Shown here one piece after another: positions 1 to 10,980 of a stretch of 64,000 bases of DNA (position 1 is the stretch's first letter; each line of letters starts with the position of its first letter). A program made the translations under genes and the position numbers. The notes below the pieces were generated by a model. It did no database searches, had not been told where the DNA came from, and saw only the letters and a program-made list of their open reading frames with translations. The stretch comes from Daucus carota subsp. sativus (taxonomy: Eukaryota > Streptophyta > Magnoliopsida > Apiales > Apiaceae): the NCBI RefSeq assembly GCF_001625215.2, contig NC_030387.2, forward strand, positions 26,362,517 through 26,426,516. The letters run 5' to 3'.

Positions 1-182
1 GGTGTTAATCTAATCTTGCTTCTTAAATTGGACGTAAATATTGTGCATAAATCAAGATGGAAATAATATGCAATCTAATAGAAAGCTGATGTAAAGCTGA
101 TTATCATTCCATTAAAATCTAAATCTCGATCATACGCCCCGCAATCAAATATCAACAAATTTGTAAAAAGAGCATGAAATTA

Positions 183-316
183 TGGGCCATATGAAGAGGC
201 CCAACCCAACTCAAAAAGGCCGAGGAGGTCATTGGGGCGTCGTGACAAAGTAATAAGTTCCCAGGTCGGCCCACATTGGTGACAAAGGAAATTAGGGTTT
301 GAGTGGTGTATAAATA
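183..316 (+). promoter_or_regulatory. Promoter of snoRNA cluster: site II, telo-box, TATA
   Basis: Three site II-type elements (TGGGCC or its reverse GGCCCA) lie at about 183, 198 and 268. A telo-box-like TTAGGGTTT is at 292-300 and a TATA box TATAAATA at 309-316. Site II plus telo-box is the known signature of plant promoters for ribosomal protein and snoRNA genes, and RNA polymerase II start sites usually lie about 30 nt after the TATA box, here near 340. The first snoRNA begins about 150 nt after that. The motifs are seen directly; their use is inferred from family knowledge. Confidence 0.75.
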
Positions 317-493
317 CTGCGATTTCTCTTAAACCTCACAGATGGGAATGATACAGAAACTCCATCTCTCTGCGATTCATTTTCTCGTATTCTTCCCTCC
401 TTGTATATGTATGTGTTTATAATAATTATTATATTTGTGTTTAAGTTCGATTTGAGTAGTTTATTTTGAGATTACATGGAAAAAGAAAAGAAT

Positions 494-584
494 AGTGCAA
501 TGAGGAAAACACATCTGTGCTCCAGAGAAGAGATGAATATCTCTTCTGTGACGGCTGTACAACCTCTAAGAAGTTCTGAGCACT
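494..584 (+). ncRNA. Box C/D snoRNA, U61-like (18S rRNA methylation guide)
   Basis: The 5' stem AGTGC (494-498) pairs with GCACT (580-584). It encloses a box C, AATGAGGA (499-506, one mismatch to RUGAUGA), and a box D, CTGA (576-579). The guide directly before box D, CCTCTAAGAAGTT, is complementary to AACTTCTTAGAGG, which I recall as a conserved 18S rRNA stretch. The fifth-nucleotide rule puts the 2'-O-methyl on a U, the site assigned to U61 in human 18S. An inner 9-bp hairpin (AGAAGAGAT/ATCTCTTCT) lies between the boxes. It would act in the nucleolus with fibrillarin, NOP56, NOP58 and 15.5K. The box C mismatch is the weak point. Confidence 0.7.
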
Positions 585-626
585 TGACTTTTTGTATCTA
601 TTTATTTGCACTCTATTATATACTGC

Positions 627-712
627 GCGAGATGATGATAGAATTCATTGGTCTGTCAATCCACTGATTATCTCTTGATGTTAAACAATGAATCCCGACA
701 GGATCTGATCGC
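627..712 (+). ncRNA. Box C/D snoRNA, U33/snR55-like (18S rRNA guide)
   Basis: The terminal stem GCGA (627-630) pairs with TCGC (709-712). Box C ATGATGA is at 632-638 (perfect), box D' CTGA at 664-667, box C' TGATGTT at 676-682 and box D CTGA at 705-708. The guide before D', GTCTGTCAATCC, is complementary to GGATTGACAGAC of plant 18S rRNA (recalled). The fifth-nucleotide rule points to the first U of that stretch, the site assigned to yeast snR55 and human U33. I could not match the second guide, before box D (around 690-704), to an rRNA from memory. It sits 42 bp after the previous snoRNA, as expected of a polycistronic precursor. Confidence 0.8.
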
Positions 713-775
713 CTTGGTTTTTCTTTTTCTTTTTTTTTTAAATTTTAATTTTAATTTTATGCGTAAAAAGTTGCA

Positions 776-863
776 GTGGTAGATGATGAAGATATAAAAA
801 GACAAATGGGTAATTTGCGTCTGATTCACATTGATGCTATTCACCTTGGAGAACTGATACTGC
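776..863 (+). ncRNA. Box C/D snoRNA with two rRNA guides (18S and probably 25S)
   Basis: Box C ATGATGA is at 783-789, D' CTGA at 821-824, C' TGATGCT at 832-838 and D CTGA at 854-857. A short terminal stem (776-781 with 858-863, two wobble pairs) closes it. The D' guide GGGTAATTTGCG is complementary to CGCAAATTACCC of 18S rRNA, giving methylation on the first A, equivalent to the yeast A436/human A468 site. The D guide TTCACCTTGGAGAA is complementary to TTCTCCAAGGTGAA, which I recall in 25S rRNA at the U24-type site. All boxes are perfect, so this is the best-formed snoRNA of the three. Confidence 0.82.
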
Positions 864-1379
864 TGCTATTCTTAATTCTTCCCCCACAACTTTCTCCTCA
901 GTCATCCAGCATTTTTGGACAAAAATAAGTATATTTTTTATAAGTATTATACATATTTTGTTACAATTTGAGGTTAGAAGCTGTTGTTTTGGTTTTGTTT
1001 GATATTTTCTATTATTTGGCCTGGAAATTAGTAATCATTGTAAGAATGTAAGGTAATAATACCATTGCCATGATATGAACTAATGGGCAGAGGCGCAGGA
1101 TGGTGATTAATCAGAGTATTCATTCAAAGAATTAATCATTAATTAGAAATCGGATAATTAATCATATATTTTTATTAAAAAAAGAAATTTTAAAAATAAT
1201 AATCTTAACTATGTGCCCAAGGGATTTAAAAATGTGTATCACAAAATCAAACAACTTATATTTTAAAATAGAAGAGTATCTTTTGACGATACATGGAAGG
1301 CCTTGTTCTACAAGAGAACAACTTTTCTGGTACATTCTCGTCAAAACCAGTTAACAGGGGAAGTACCAAAATCATTGTC
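864..1379. other. Non-coding stretch after the snoRNA cluster
   Basis: AT-rich, with no convincing ORF. Further C/D boxes were looked for and not found. It probably contains the 3' end of the snoRNA precursor and then intergenic DNA. Confidence 0.5.
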
Positions 1380-1807
1380 CAGTTCTAAAATGCTGCATAT
1401 TCTGGATACATCAAATAATCAGATCTAGTCTTTTCACAAAACAAGCTCTCAGGAGTCATTCCTCAAGAATTAGCAGCACAACTTAATTTCATCGAATTCT
1501 TCAATGTGTCTTACAACCTCCTAAGTGGTCGCATTCTACAAGGGCCGCAATTCAGGACGTTTGGGAATAATTCATACGTTGCTAACCCAGGGGGCTTTGT
1601 GGATTTCCATTGTGTAAGGAATGTGGAACTGTTTATTCAGTGCCAGCTGATAAAAATGACAGAATCCATGATGAAAATGAAGATGATAAAGAAAGGGATA
1701 AGTTTCCAAGTGGATTCGACTGGATATTTTTATTAGCAGGACTTGGAAGTGGGCTTATTGTTGTGTATGTCATAGGAAACATCTCAACAGAAAATAACTA
1801 CATTTGA
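1380..1807 (+). pseudogene. LRR receptor-like protein (Cf/RLP type), C-terminal fragment
   Basis: Reading forward gives LRR text (LSGVIPQELAAQL, FFNVSYNLLSGRI), then the typical cap of receptor-like proteins (QFRTFGNNSYVANPG), an acidic juxtamembrane stretch (NDRIHDENEDDKERDK) and one membrane span (WIFLLAGLGSGLIVVYVIG), ending at a stop at 1807. There is no kinase. The reading frame shifts after the NPG motif, so the cap and the membrane part are in different frames (1506-1736 and 1610-1807), and a stop interrupts the LRR part. Several hundred upstream codons (the LRR array and signal peptide) are absent. It is a dead remnant of a plasma-membrane immune-type receptor gene. Confidence 0.85.
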
Positions 1808-2519
1808 CAGAGAAGAAAGTACCCGTTGATAGCAAACCTGAAACACCAGATCGAGGATTACTTTTTTAGCGGACATTAAACACATTTTCGAAAAACATCC
1901 GTATATTTTCAAATTTGCAGGAGCATTTTATTAGTTTTCCTTTGTTTAGCCTGTTCTTGTGTTCCATAACTGGTCTGGTGTCTTCTGCTTTCAAAATTTA
2001 ACAATTCCAAGTTAATGTGAAATTCAATGAAAATTTAACAGATTTTGTAAAAGTTCACTTACTCCATGAAATTTTGTGCTCTTTTTAACAAGTCTAAGTT
2101 TACTTTACTTTGGAGTGATATCATGATTGTCTGAGTTTACTTTCAACCTAATACTATTGATTTTTAAATCATTAAACTAATGAAATTACAATTTCCTTTA
2201 AAAATATATTTTTTAAATATGTTATCCACATTAATATTTATAATAGGAAATTTGGGTGATATAAAACTTGATTATTATGATTGAATAAACGGCTAATTTC
2301 AATAGATGGTAGGTTGAGCCTTCAAATACACTACTATGTATATAATGTTATTTACCAGCATTAATTACTTTTTCCCCTTTCTGTAAATACTTTCTAATTT
2401 TTGAGTACCAATTATAAACAATAATTTGAAGTAGGTATCCCGTAAATAGGCTACAAAATGGAAACATACTAGATAAACAAAAGCTCATAACTACTAAAAG
2501 AAAATAGTGGAAACACTAG
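1808..2519. other. AT-rich intergenic DNA
   Basis: I see no gene or clear repeat here. From about 2520 the sequence probably becomes the 3' UTR of the tetraspanin gene read from the other strand. Confidence 0.5.
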
Positions 2520-2879
2520 CAGAGTAGCAGTACTACAACACTTCCATTAATATCTTCATGGATTCCCCTCTTCGCAAGTCCATCATAACCTCGTGACAGA
2601 TTCCATCTGGCTCAGGGTTGATAGAGTTGTGAATAAACCATGATTATATTTAAGACTATACACATTATTACACTACACCATGATCACATTGAACCGAAAT
2701 TAATGAGGTGCCAGCTTTGGAAAGGATAAAAGATTCAAGCTCCTAGAATGTTTTCGACAGAAACTTAACAGAGTAAACACCAAACATAAAAGATTCACAC
2801 AATAATGGAACACCACTAGGTGAAAATTGGTTCCAAGAAACACGTACAATAAAAAAATTGTGCAAAACACAGACATTTA

Positions 2880-5800
2880 TTACATGATTGTGCAACGACT
2901 CCCCTCCTCTGCTTGCTGATGTGGGGAAGCTTGCTGATTCCTGTTTGGTTCAGATGGGTTATATGTGAACTCCGAAGTATCAAGTCCATACTGATTACCA
3001 AAGAGAAAAGAAACACAAATATAAACATCAGAGATTATGCTATGGGAATGGGGAAATGCTTTTTCTTTTCTTTTTTTGAGTTTGATTCTATTAAAATTAT
3101 AGTGCAATATATGTATTTCACATGCCTAGATATACTATAAAGTGATTTAGAGAAAAAGGGCACCTTTTCCCGCATACGTGTGCTCCAAGCATCATTCCTG
3201 CTGGGACGGTTGTCAAGGGTACCAGCAACAGGGACACCTGTAGCGGGAACTGGCGCTCTGTTATTGATTAACGGCTGGCGTTGTTGCCTAGGGCCTCCTA
3301 TATACTCATCATCACTATCATATTCTGGTGGCTGATTGGCAGCCCTTACCAATATAGCCAGCAAGAAAACTAGAGCCTACAAAAACACAAGTGATCATAA
3401 AGGGCTTCATAGGATTATGAGAGATAATACACAGGCTCCCATTTAAGTATTGTATACCACATAACAGAAATAGAAATTTTTTGCATTATCACGGACCGGT
3501 GCGCATACAAATACATAATATGCATGCATACAGATAACTCTACAACATATTTTTAACTTGCATAAAACTTGGAAAAATATAGTTTAATGGGTCTGGTTCT
3601 ATAATTTTACAAAAGTCACTAAACTAATCCTTGATTCTAAAACTGTGTGCTGTGTATGAAGATATTAGATGAAAGTGTTAAAATGCTGGAACCAGGTAGG
3701 ACGCTATGATATAAAAGAACACAGCTCTATGATTTTGGAGGTCTAAGAGCATCTCCAAGAGATTAGCTATATGGGACATAAAAATACACAATATACATGC
3801 ATACAGATAACTGTACAATATATATTTTAACTTGCATAAAACTTGAAAGAAATAGTTTTAATGGGTATGGTTCTATACTTTCACAAAAGTCACTAAACTA
3901 ATCCTTAATTCTAGAACTGTCTGTTGTGTTTGAAGATATCAAATGAAAGTGTTACAATGCCTGAACTAGGAAGGACGTAATGCTATGAAATAACACGGCT
4001 CTAGGATTTTGAGGCCTGAGAGCATCTCAGAGATTCGACAACGGAACAGTCTGTCTTACCTGAAGAACTATAGCCCCAAGAGCAGCCCATCTCGCAATTT
4101 TCCAGTTCTTTTCCAGAAAATCCGAAATTTTATCAAAATTGCCAGTTTTGTCATCTGGAATTTGCTGAGACAAATTTGTGTGCCCAATCAGAAAAAGAAA
4201 AAAAATCTTAACTTAATATCAATATAATTAGAATACTTACATCTTTCCAACTTTCGTCGAAGAATATAAATGCTGCTGCAGCTAGCTCTACCAAGATCAA
4301 GAATATCAACAATACAGAATACTAAATTGTGTTAAGGAGAGCTATACAAACCAACAGCTACAATGCCCATTAAAAAGAATTTCACTCAATTTCACAAATT
4401 AAAAGTGTTAAAAGACAGATGACTATCAATAAAATGCTTAATATGTAAAATCAATTTAATTTCCAACAGTTCCATGTACAAGTACCGAAGCCATTCAGAC
4501 AAACAATCATCTGCTGACCCAATATGTTGATAACGAGCATAATAACTGATGCAGAACATAAAATAATTAAATTAGTTGTTAATGATTTAATATTATCATA
4601 TTAATGCAAGGGTATTTGTAACAATTACTTTGTATTATCCTATGTTACCCGGACTCGGCTTAAAAGGTCCAACATGGATACATGTCCGAGTGTCAGACTT
4701 GGCAACATTTTGAAAATTTTACATGTTTATGGACTAAAATAAGTGTCAGGGTGTCCATACCCTGGTCTGAGGGTCAAGTGTCCGACACGAGTACTTGAAG
4801 GAAAATGAAGACTCCGGGTAACATAGATTTTATCTGTTATAAGTATTTTATTGAGATATATGGTAATATCTATCTACTAGGAATTTCTTTAAGTCGGATA
4901 TTTATCTCTTATGAATCTACGTAGTAATTTGGATGAGTGTCTAAATTCCTGAGATAGGACTTTGAACCTAGATAAGGAGATGCCCATATCAATCACATTT
5001 TTATAGTTATTACTTATTAGTTATGAATTAGTGAATACGTATGAAATTTTGATTGTGTTTCCAAGTTTTCCCTGTCAAATTGTATCACCAAGTTAAGTAA
5101 TCCCGCCCGTATCACAATTTCAGGCCATGTCTCAAGATAATTCTCCCCTTCATTTAACCTGATCTAAACCTTGTCTTGCATCGAGGACATCAACATATAC
5201 TACAGTCAAGGTGCCGGTGACTAATATATAACTAATCACCCTTACGTTGTCAAAATATACTATCACTTAAATCATTTCAGAGAAAGAGAAACAAATATCT
5301 AGGATACACAAGACAGACAGCACCCATTCCTTGTTGCTGCTCCTATGCATCCAAAACAGGATATAAAGAAGATGATCACACCAATACCAAAGAATAAGTA
5401 AATGAACCTGCAGAGAAAAAACTTGTCAGCCATCAAATTTAATATTTAGAAATATATTAAGATGGATAGGTCAACAAATCTTATAAAATATGTTCTTTTT
5501 AAAACGGTGTGTGCATCATTTAAAGTTTAATGCATTTCCACATTTTACTTTTGCATCATTTAGATATTACAATTTTCAACTGCAATAAAAATGCAACAGC
5601 AATCCTCAAAATTATATAAACTAGCATTATATTCACAAAATGTATGATAAGAACTCTAAATGGCTACTACAAACAATCTATTAGCTTCTTCCTTTATCTC
5701 ATATCCCATTGGAAAACTTTGTGTTGAGATGAAGGGATTTAAGAACAGATGGTCTATCCAGCACTCGTAGTACAACATGGGCAGTTACATGCTTAAAAAG

Positions 5801-7098
5801 AGATGGAGATGACAAGAAAGTTGCTAAACTAAATAGGATCAGGGGAGAAGCAATATACACACTTCTGATACAGCAAAGATGCAATTCTATTCTCAGAAAG
5901 AATGGGCATTTTATAGTTTCAAGGCAACAAGTATCTGGCATTTGTAAAGATCAATATTGACAGTTTTGACTCCCAAGGAATCTATGTGGTACATTTGGTC
6001 AAAAAGTACACAAAGCCGCAGTAATGATTCTTTATACAGTCAAAGAGTGCAGGTAACCAGAACCTTAAAATGCTAAGAAAACAGTTCTTACACTAACAAG
6101 TAATGACAACTTTCGTCTAGAGTAGGCTAGTAATACAAGCAATGGTGATTCTTCTATAAAGTTCAGTAGTTAGGGAACTTAAAATTTAACAACGTGCAAG
6201 AAGCTGCACTAAGAGCAAGTCCAAGAAATGCCTTATATCATGTCCTAAGTTATAATTTAGGGCATTTGATGAAAAAGGTTGATCCAACAATGTCCTAGTG
6301 ATGCCGTATATCACTAGGACAACCTCTTCAACCCCTATTTTTGAGGCACCTCTCTCCTTGCCGTATCCTATATTTCATAATAAATTCTCATGAATACTCT
6401 CTTTCTCTCTCTACTTTATATTATGTTTTAATAATAACATATCAAACATATAGTGAAAATAAGGCACATTGTTGGAGTTCAAGTTAGTAAAATATGTCCT
6501 AAATTACTAGGACATAATATTTTATATTATATTTAGGGATTGAACTAGGACACTGTTGGACTTGCTCTAACATGATCATCCAAGCGTATAATTTTAAACT
6601 TGCCACTAGACATGTATCAGAAAGAATAACCATAAATTTTTGTATCTATTAAGTGAAAACTCATCACGTGTTGCTGGTGTTTCTGTTCCTGATTCTACCA
6701 ACTTACAAACAGTTGGAGAATAGATGTCAAAGAATTTGCATCATCTTCAAGAAGCAAGAATCTATCAGAAGGTACAATGCAATACAAAACCCAACTAAAC
6801 CGTATATAACAAGACCTGGGCCAAGTAATTGAGAACATATACGAGTGCAAAATATAGCATCTCACCAGGCTTGAGGCAAGTTATCAAGAATGTTGCTTGA
6901 TAGTGACACAGCCATCAGTAATGGACGACCAAACTGTACCATTTCACCACTGGAAGGTGCCATACCAGGATCAAATGAAGATGCATTTTTGTACTCAACG
7001 AAAAGGTAGATGGAATAGCCAACCATGGCCAGCCCAACAAGAGTTAACAAGAAGTTGAAGAGCTTCAATAGGCACTCGAGAAACCCTTTACATGCCAT
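2880..7098 (-). CDS. TOM2A: Tetraspanin TOM2A (tobamovirus multiplication protein 2A)
   Basis: Six exons: 7098-6866, 5407-5308, 4321-4241, 4164-4060, 3376-3164 and 2990-2880. All have GT-AG borders and consistent phase, giving 280 aa, about the length I recall for Arabidopsis TOM2A (At1g32400). The start MACKGFLECLLKLFNFLL matches that family. Four membrane spans lie near residues 12-34, 79-101, 112-132 and 164-184, with the GCCLSC cysteine motif before span 3. The acidic tail YDSDDEYIGG and the block GLDTSEFTYNPSE are TOM2A hallmarks. The protein ends in RCTIM, a CaaX-like box, so prenylation is possible. TOM2A is a tonoplast tetraspanin that binds TOM1 and is a host factor for tobamovirus replication. 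The gene looks intact. Introns 1, 2 and 4 carry transposon or duplicated sequence. Confidence 0.95.
3498..4045. repeat. Diverged ~280-bp tandem duplication in TOM2A intron 4
   Basis: Positions ~3498-3773 and ~3783-4045 align along their length, sharing CTTGCATAAAACTTG, GTCACTAAACTAATCCTT and GAAAGTGTTA. Each copy ends with a GAGCATCTC-like stretch that resembles a Tourist/PIF-Harbinger terminal repeat. Many substitutions separate the copies, so the duplication is old. Confidence 0.75.
4640..4826. mobile_element. MITE with CTATGTTACCCGGA termini (hAT-like) in TOM2A intron 2
   Basis: The ends are inverted repeats: CTATGTTACCCGGACTC on the left, and AGACTCCGGGTAACATAG on the right. The flanks GTATTATC and ATTTTATC could be a decayed 8-bp target duplication (two mismatches), which would fit hAT. 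There is no coding sequence inside. The class is inferred from the possible 8-bp duplication only. Confidence 0.7.
6213..6567. mobile_element. Tourist-type MITE (PIF/Harbinger) in TOM2A intron 1
   Basis: Terminal inverted repeats GAGCAAGTCCAA and TTGGACTTGCTC are flanked by TAA on both sides (6210-6212 and 6568-6570), the usual 3-bp target of PIF/Harbinger Tourist elements. The length is 355 bp. The inner arms also pair in part (TGTCCTA...TAGGACA). It is non-coding. Confidence 0.85.
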
Positions 7099-7852
7099 CT
7101 TTTTTTAATTATAATTACCCTCGATCTTAATTTTGTCACCAGGAACTCATCAACCCTTCAATTCACACTGGCACAAAATAATACCATAATCACATAGCAA
7201 GATGAGAACCTCAAATGATACACGCAAACCAAATAGAAAATTTATATTTAATTTAGTATACTTAATTACTTATCATCATAAATTTTCATCAGGGGTATAA
7301 ACAATCCTAGAGTTCCAAAAATGCAATTAAAATATGTATTATTATTTACGATGCTAGGAGTATAGCCGAGGCCTGCACACATATCACCCGTCTGTACACT
7401 TTTTTACATGAAGATAAACCCGGCATGCTTGGTAACATAGCTAGCTTTTTTTGTTTGAAACTGGCATCCGAAATTATGTTTCCTTCAAATGGGTACTTGA
7501 TTAATTCACTCATCTTTTCATTGTATTATTCCTTTAAAATCCTTTTTCAGTTCTTGTCCAACATCATCAAAAACTCAACCAAAAAAAAAAAGAAAAAAAG
7601 AAACCACACATAAAAAATCTTTGCCTACTTATCAGTACTAGACTACTAAAACATAAAAGGCTTATAATTAAAATTCATAAAGAGCTAGAAATCAAAACTT
7701 GAAAAGAGTTAGAAACAATCATGGTCTGATGAATCAAAACACCAAATGCATGAGAAAGAATCAACCATCTTGTTTATAACAGTAAAGAACACAAACACAT
7801 AGAACACATATACATAGCATAGATAATTGAAGAAGAAAAAAGAACAACTTAC

Positions 7853-7930
7853 AGGTTAATAGAGATGAGGAGGAGAAAAGGGTTCGTGTTCGATTTGATT
7901 ATCTTGGAAATATTAAATCTGGGAATAAAT
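7853..7930 (-). promoter_or_regulatory. TOM2A: Probable 5' UTR exon of TOM2A
   Basis: A good donor (CCT|GTAAGTTG on the minus strand) ends at 7853. The AG just before the ATG (AAAAAAG|ATGGC at 7098/7099) could be the matching acceptor, giving a ~750-bp 5' UTR intron. The upstream end near 7.93-8.0 kb is a guess. Leader introns are common in plant housekeeping genes. Confidence 0.45.
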
Positions 7931-8170
7931 TAAAATAATCCGATAAACAAGAAGATGAGAGTGATAAACACGACCACTATACGTATATGTGATTATGTAT
8001 ATATCAGATCATCCCTATTCTTTTTCATTATTAAAGTGCTTGGTCGGCAATACTTTATATTTGCCATTTTTCTCACATTACTATGTTTTTCTAGAAAAAA
8101 TTTGTAAATATGTATGTTGCCTAAATTCCAGTCGAAGGAATTTCCCGATTTGACAATTACTTATTTAAAA

Positions 8171-8215
8171 CTAGCGTAAAAGCCCGTGCGAGACACGGGC
8201 CCGTCATTTATAAAT
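8171..8215 (-). mobile_element. 3' end of a minus-strand non-autonomous Helitron
   Basis: Read on the minus strand, this ends with the hairpin CCCGTGTCTCGCACGGG, then CTTTTACG, then CTAG followed by T. That is a canonical Helitron 3' terminus inserted before T. The 5' TC end, expected to the right, could not be placed, so only the terminus is annotated. Confidence 0.7.
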
Positions 8216-10139
8216 TATTTTCTATATAGTATATTTTGATTAATAGTTCAAATTTTGAATTTTTTTTATAAAATATTAATTTTATTGAATTTTTAGATAT
8301 ATTTTTTACAATAAACTAATATCCATGATAACTGATTCAACATAACTGACAAATTTACATATAGCTCGAATTGACACTGTAAGATTGCATATGAAAGAGG
8401 TTTATATTGCAATTTTTCAGCGTGTTTTTCAATCAAACATAATAAAATGTGTTTATAAACGATAAAAATTATAGGCGCGTTTGAGTGAAACATATAAACA
8501 AACCCATGAAATAGTAGAATAATTAAAATTGATTTAATATGTTCATGTGCCACGATCATTAAAAAGAGATAAGTTCGAACACTGATGGAAATAATATATA
8601 AAACATGCTTATAAGAGGTAGCCAGGTAGCCATATAGTTAAGATAAGCATGATACTCGTTGATACTTATTATTTTTCCCTCCCTCTAGCTTTCCTACCCC
8701 CTCTTTTTCATGTAAATCTCTATATATTTACATATCTTACTCATCAGCGTGTTTTACTAATTATCAATCAGTTATCAGTTAGTGATACATGGATTATCAG
8801 TCGGTCGTATTAGGGATAATATATACGAGATTCAAATTCGCATCAATAATACAATCAATCAAATTATGATAATCAAGCCTAATATACTCAAGCACCCTCT
8901 CTCAAGTAATACCCAAGTATACATCTTGAAAACATAAATAATAGAGAAAATATGATCATGTATATAGTCATCTTAAATTTATCCAAATCTGAATCTATTT
9001 CTAAAATACCAAACTCCAATTCCGGAATCTCTAATTCAGACCAGAATACGATTATTATTCATATATATTTAATAACATCGAAGTCCATACTATTATTATA
9101 ATGAGTAGATACCTAACACGTCGATAAACTGTTAAATATTCTGTTGTTACCTTATGATCGGAGTTTATCGATATCTAATGGACTTTTTTATATAATAATC
9201 TATATATGTTTATTTTTTTAATAGTTAAGTGTTGGAATATATTAACTAAAATTCGATTAATTTGATCGGTAACTCGACTGAGTAGCCGGACACCGAGCTG
9301 GACATATTAGTTGGATGATAACTCGATTTTGAGTTTAATTCGGATAAATCTCAACATAACTCGAGTCAAAAACTTCTTTTCCCCGTTAGAAATTTTGTTA
9401 TTTTAGTTTCTATTGACACTCCCTCTTTGAGATGTGTTCTTCGAGATTTTAATTTGAGAGGAGTCCTCTCGTTGTAAATTCTTTTTTCTTGGTATAAAAT
9501 TTTACAAGGTGTAGCCCTCATTTACCAAAAGAATAAATAAATCAGGGCAACTTGGATTATACATTAAATTGAAAAATAAAGAACAAGTTAAAAACGAAAA
9601 AAATCTCACATGATAACATAATTATCTAACATTTGTAAAATTTTATATAATATTATAACATACACTATAAATTATTATTATTATTATTATTATCATATAT
9701 ATTTATATATATTTATATTTATATATATATAAATATCTAAAATCAATTTATAAATATATCCATTTTTTTAAATGAGTAATTTTCAACTAATATGAGTATT
9801 CGTTACTCAATAGGATTATCAAGTCAAATCGAAATTCAAATTTTAGAATATCAGTTAGCTGTTAATTTACTTGCCACTTGAGTGTTGAGGTACCTTCACC
9901 AATCATATTCTTTAGAACCAACACTAAGTTAAATCGAAATTAATTTGAGGTATATGCACATGTAAAAAATTATATTTTTTTTTGATAAAATGAAAATCAA
10001 GAGATCTTAATTTAATAGTTATGATCGTAGAGTTTACATGAGAGTTAGTTTAAATATCTGAAGTTCAAATCACATATTTCATTTTTTTTAATGAGCGGTC
10101 ATAAATAAGTTATAAGTGACAACTGTAATTAAATGGATA
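8216..10139. other. AT-rich intergenic DNA, partly Helitron or hAT-like debris
   Basis: I see no gene. The first part probably belongs to the Helitron ending at 8171. At about 9230-9370 a GC-richer patch (AACTCGACTGAGTAGCCGG, CTCGAGTC) resembles the 'ctcgag' class of plant hAT MITEs, without clear ends. (ATT)n and (AT)n simple repeats lie at about 9670-9740. Confidence 0.45.
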
Positions 10140-10980
10140 TCTATACTATACTATTAAAGCCGAAACATTGAAAGTTTGGTCAGTCGGTAATTGGACCAAA
10201 ATACGGGCCTATCTATATACCAATTATTCTTTTTAACTAAAATATGTTATCTTTTTTTATATTTTCTAACTAAAAAAACTCCATTATCTAAAATATCATC
10301 GAGAAACATAGTAATTACCTTTTTAATTAAAACACATCATCTTTTTTATATATTCTAACAAAAAAACAGATCTTCTACAATTAACACGGGCTACATATAT
10401 CATGATTTTGTTCTCACAATAATATTAGTTTACTATATTATTAAAACCGGAACATTAAAAGTTTGGTCGGTCGGTACTTGGGCCAAATTATGGGCCTACT
10501 TATATAATCAATTATCTTTTTAACTAAAAAATCTATTATCTTTTTTTATATGTTCTAACTAAAAAAACTCAATTTTATAAAAATAATATTGGACAACATA
10601 GCAACTACTCTTTTTAACTAAAACACATTATCTTTTTCAGAATCCTAACTAAAAAATCGATTTTTTAAAAATAGCACATGCAACATTCATATAAAAAAGG
10701 TATTATATATCTATATTATACTATTAAAGCCGAAAGCCGAAACATTGAAAGTTTGATCAGTCGGTACTTGGGCCAAAATACGGGCTTATCTATGTACCAA
10801 TTATTCTTTTTAATTAAAATATGTTATCTTTTTTTATATTTTCTAACTAAAAAAACTCCATCATTTAAAATAATATCGAGAAACATAGTAATTACCTTTT
10901 TAACTAAAACACATTATCTTTTTTTAATTTTCTAACTAAAAAACGGATCTTCTACAGTTAACAAGAGCTACATATATATA
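10140..10980 (+). repeat. Three ~280-bp tandem units inside the Helitron
   Basis: Units begin near 10140, 10428 and 10706. Each opens with a Helitron 5' module (ACTATTAAAGCCGAAACATT type) followed by GTTTGGTCAGTCGGTA-like sequence and ends with TTCTACAATTAACACGGGC-like sequence. The units are diverged by substitutions and small indels. Confidence 0.75.

Noticed and set aside
476-667. 63-codon open frame near the window start
   Set aside because: It overlaps two snoRNAs with matched stems, boxes and guides, which explain the sequence better.
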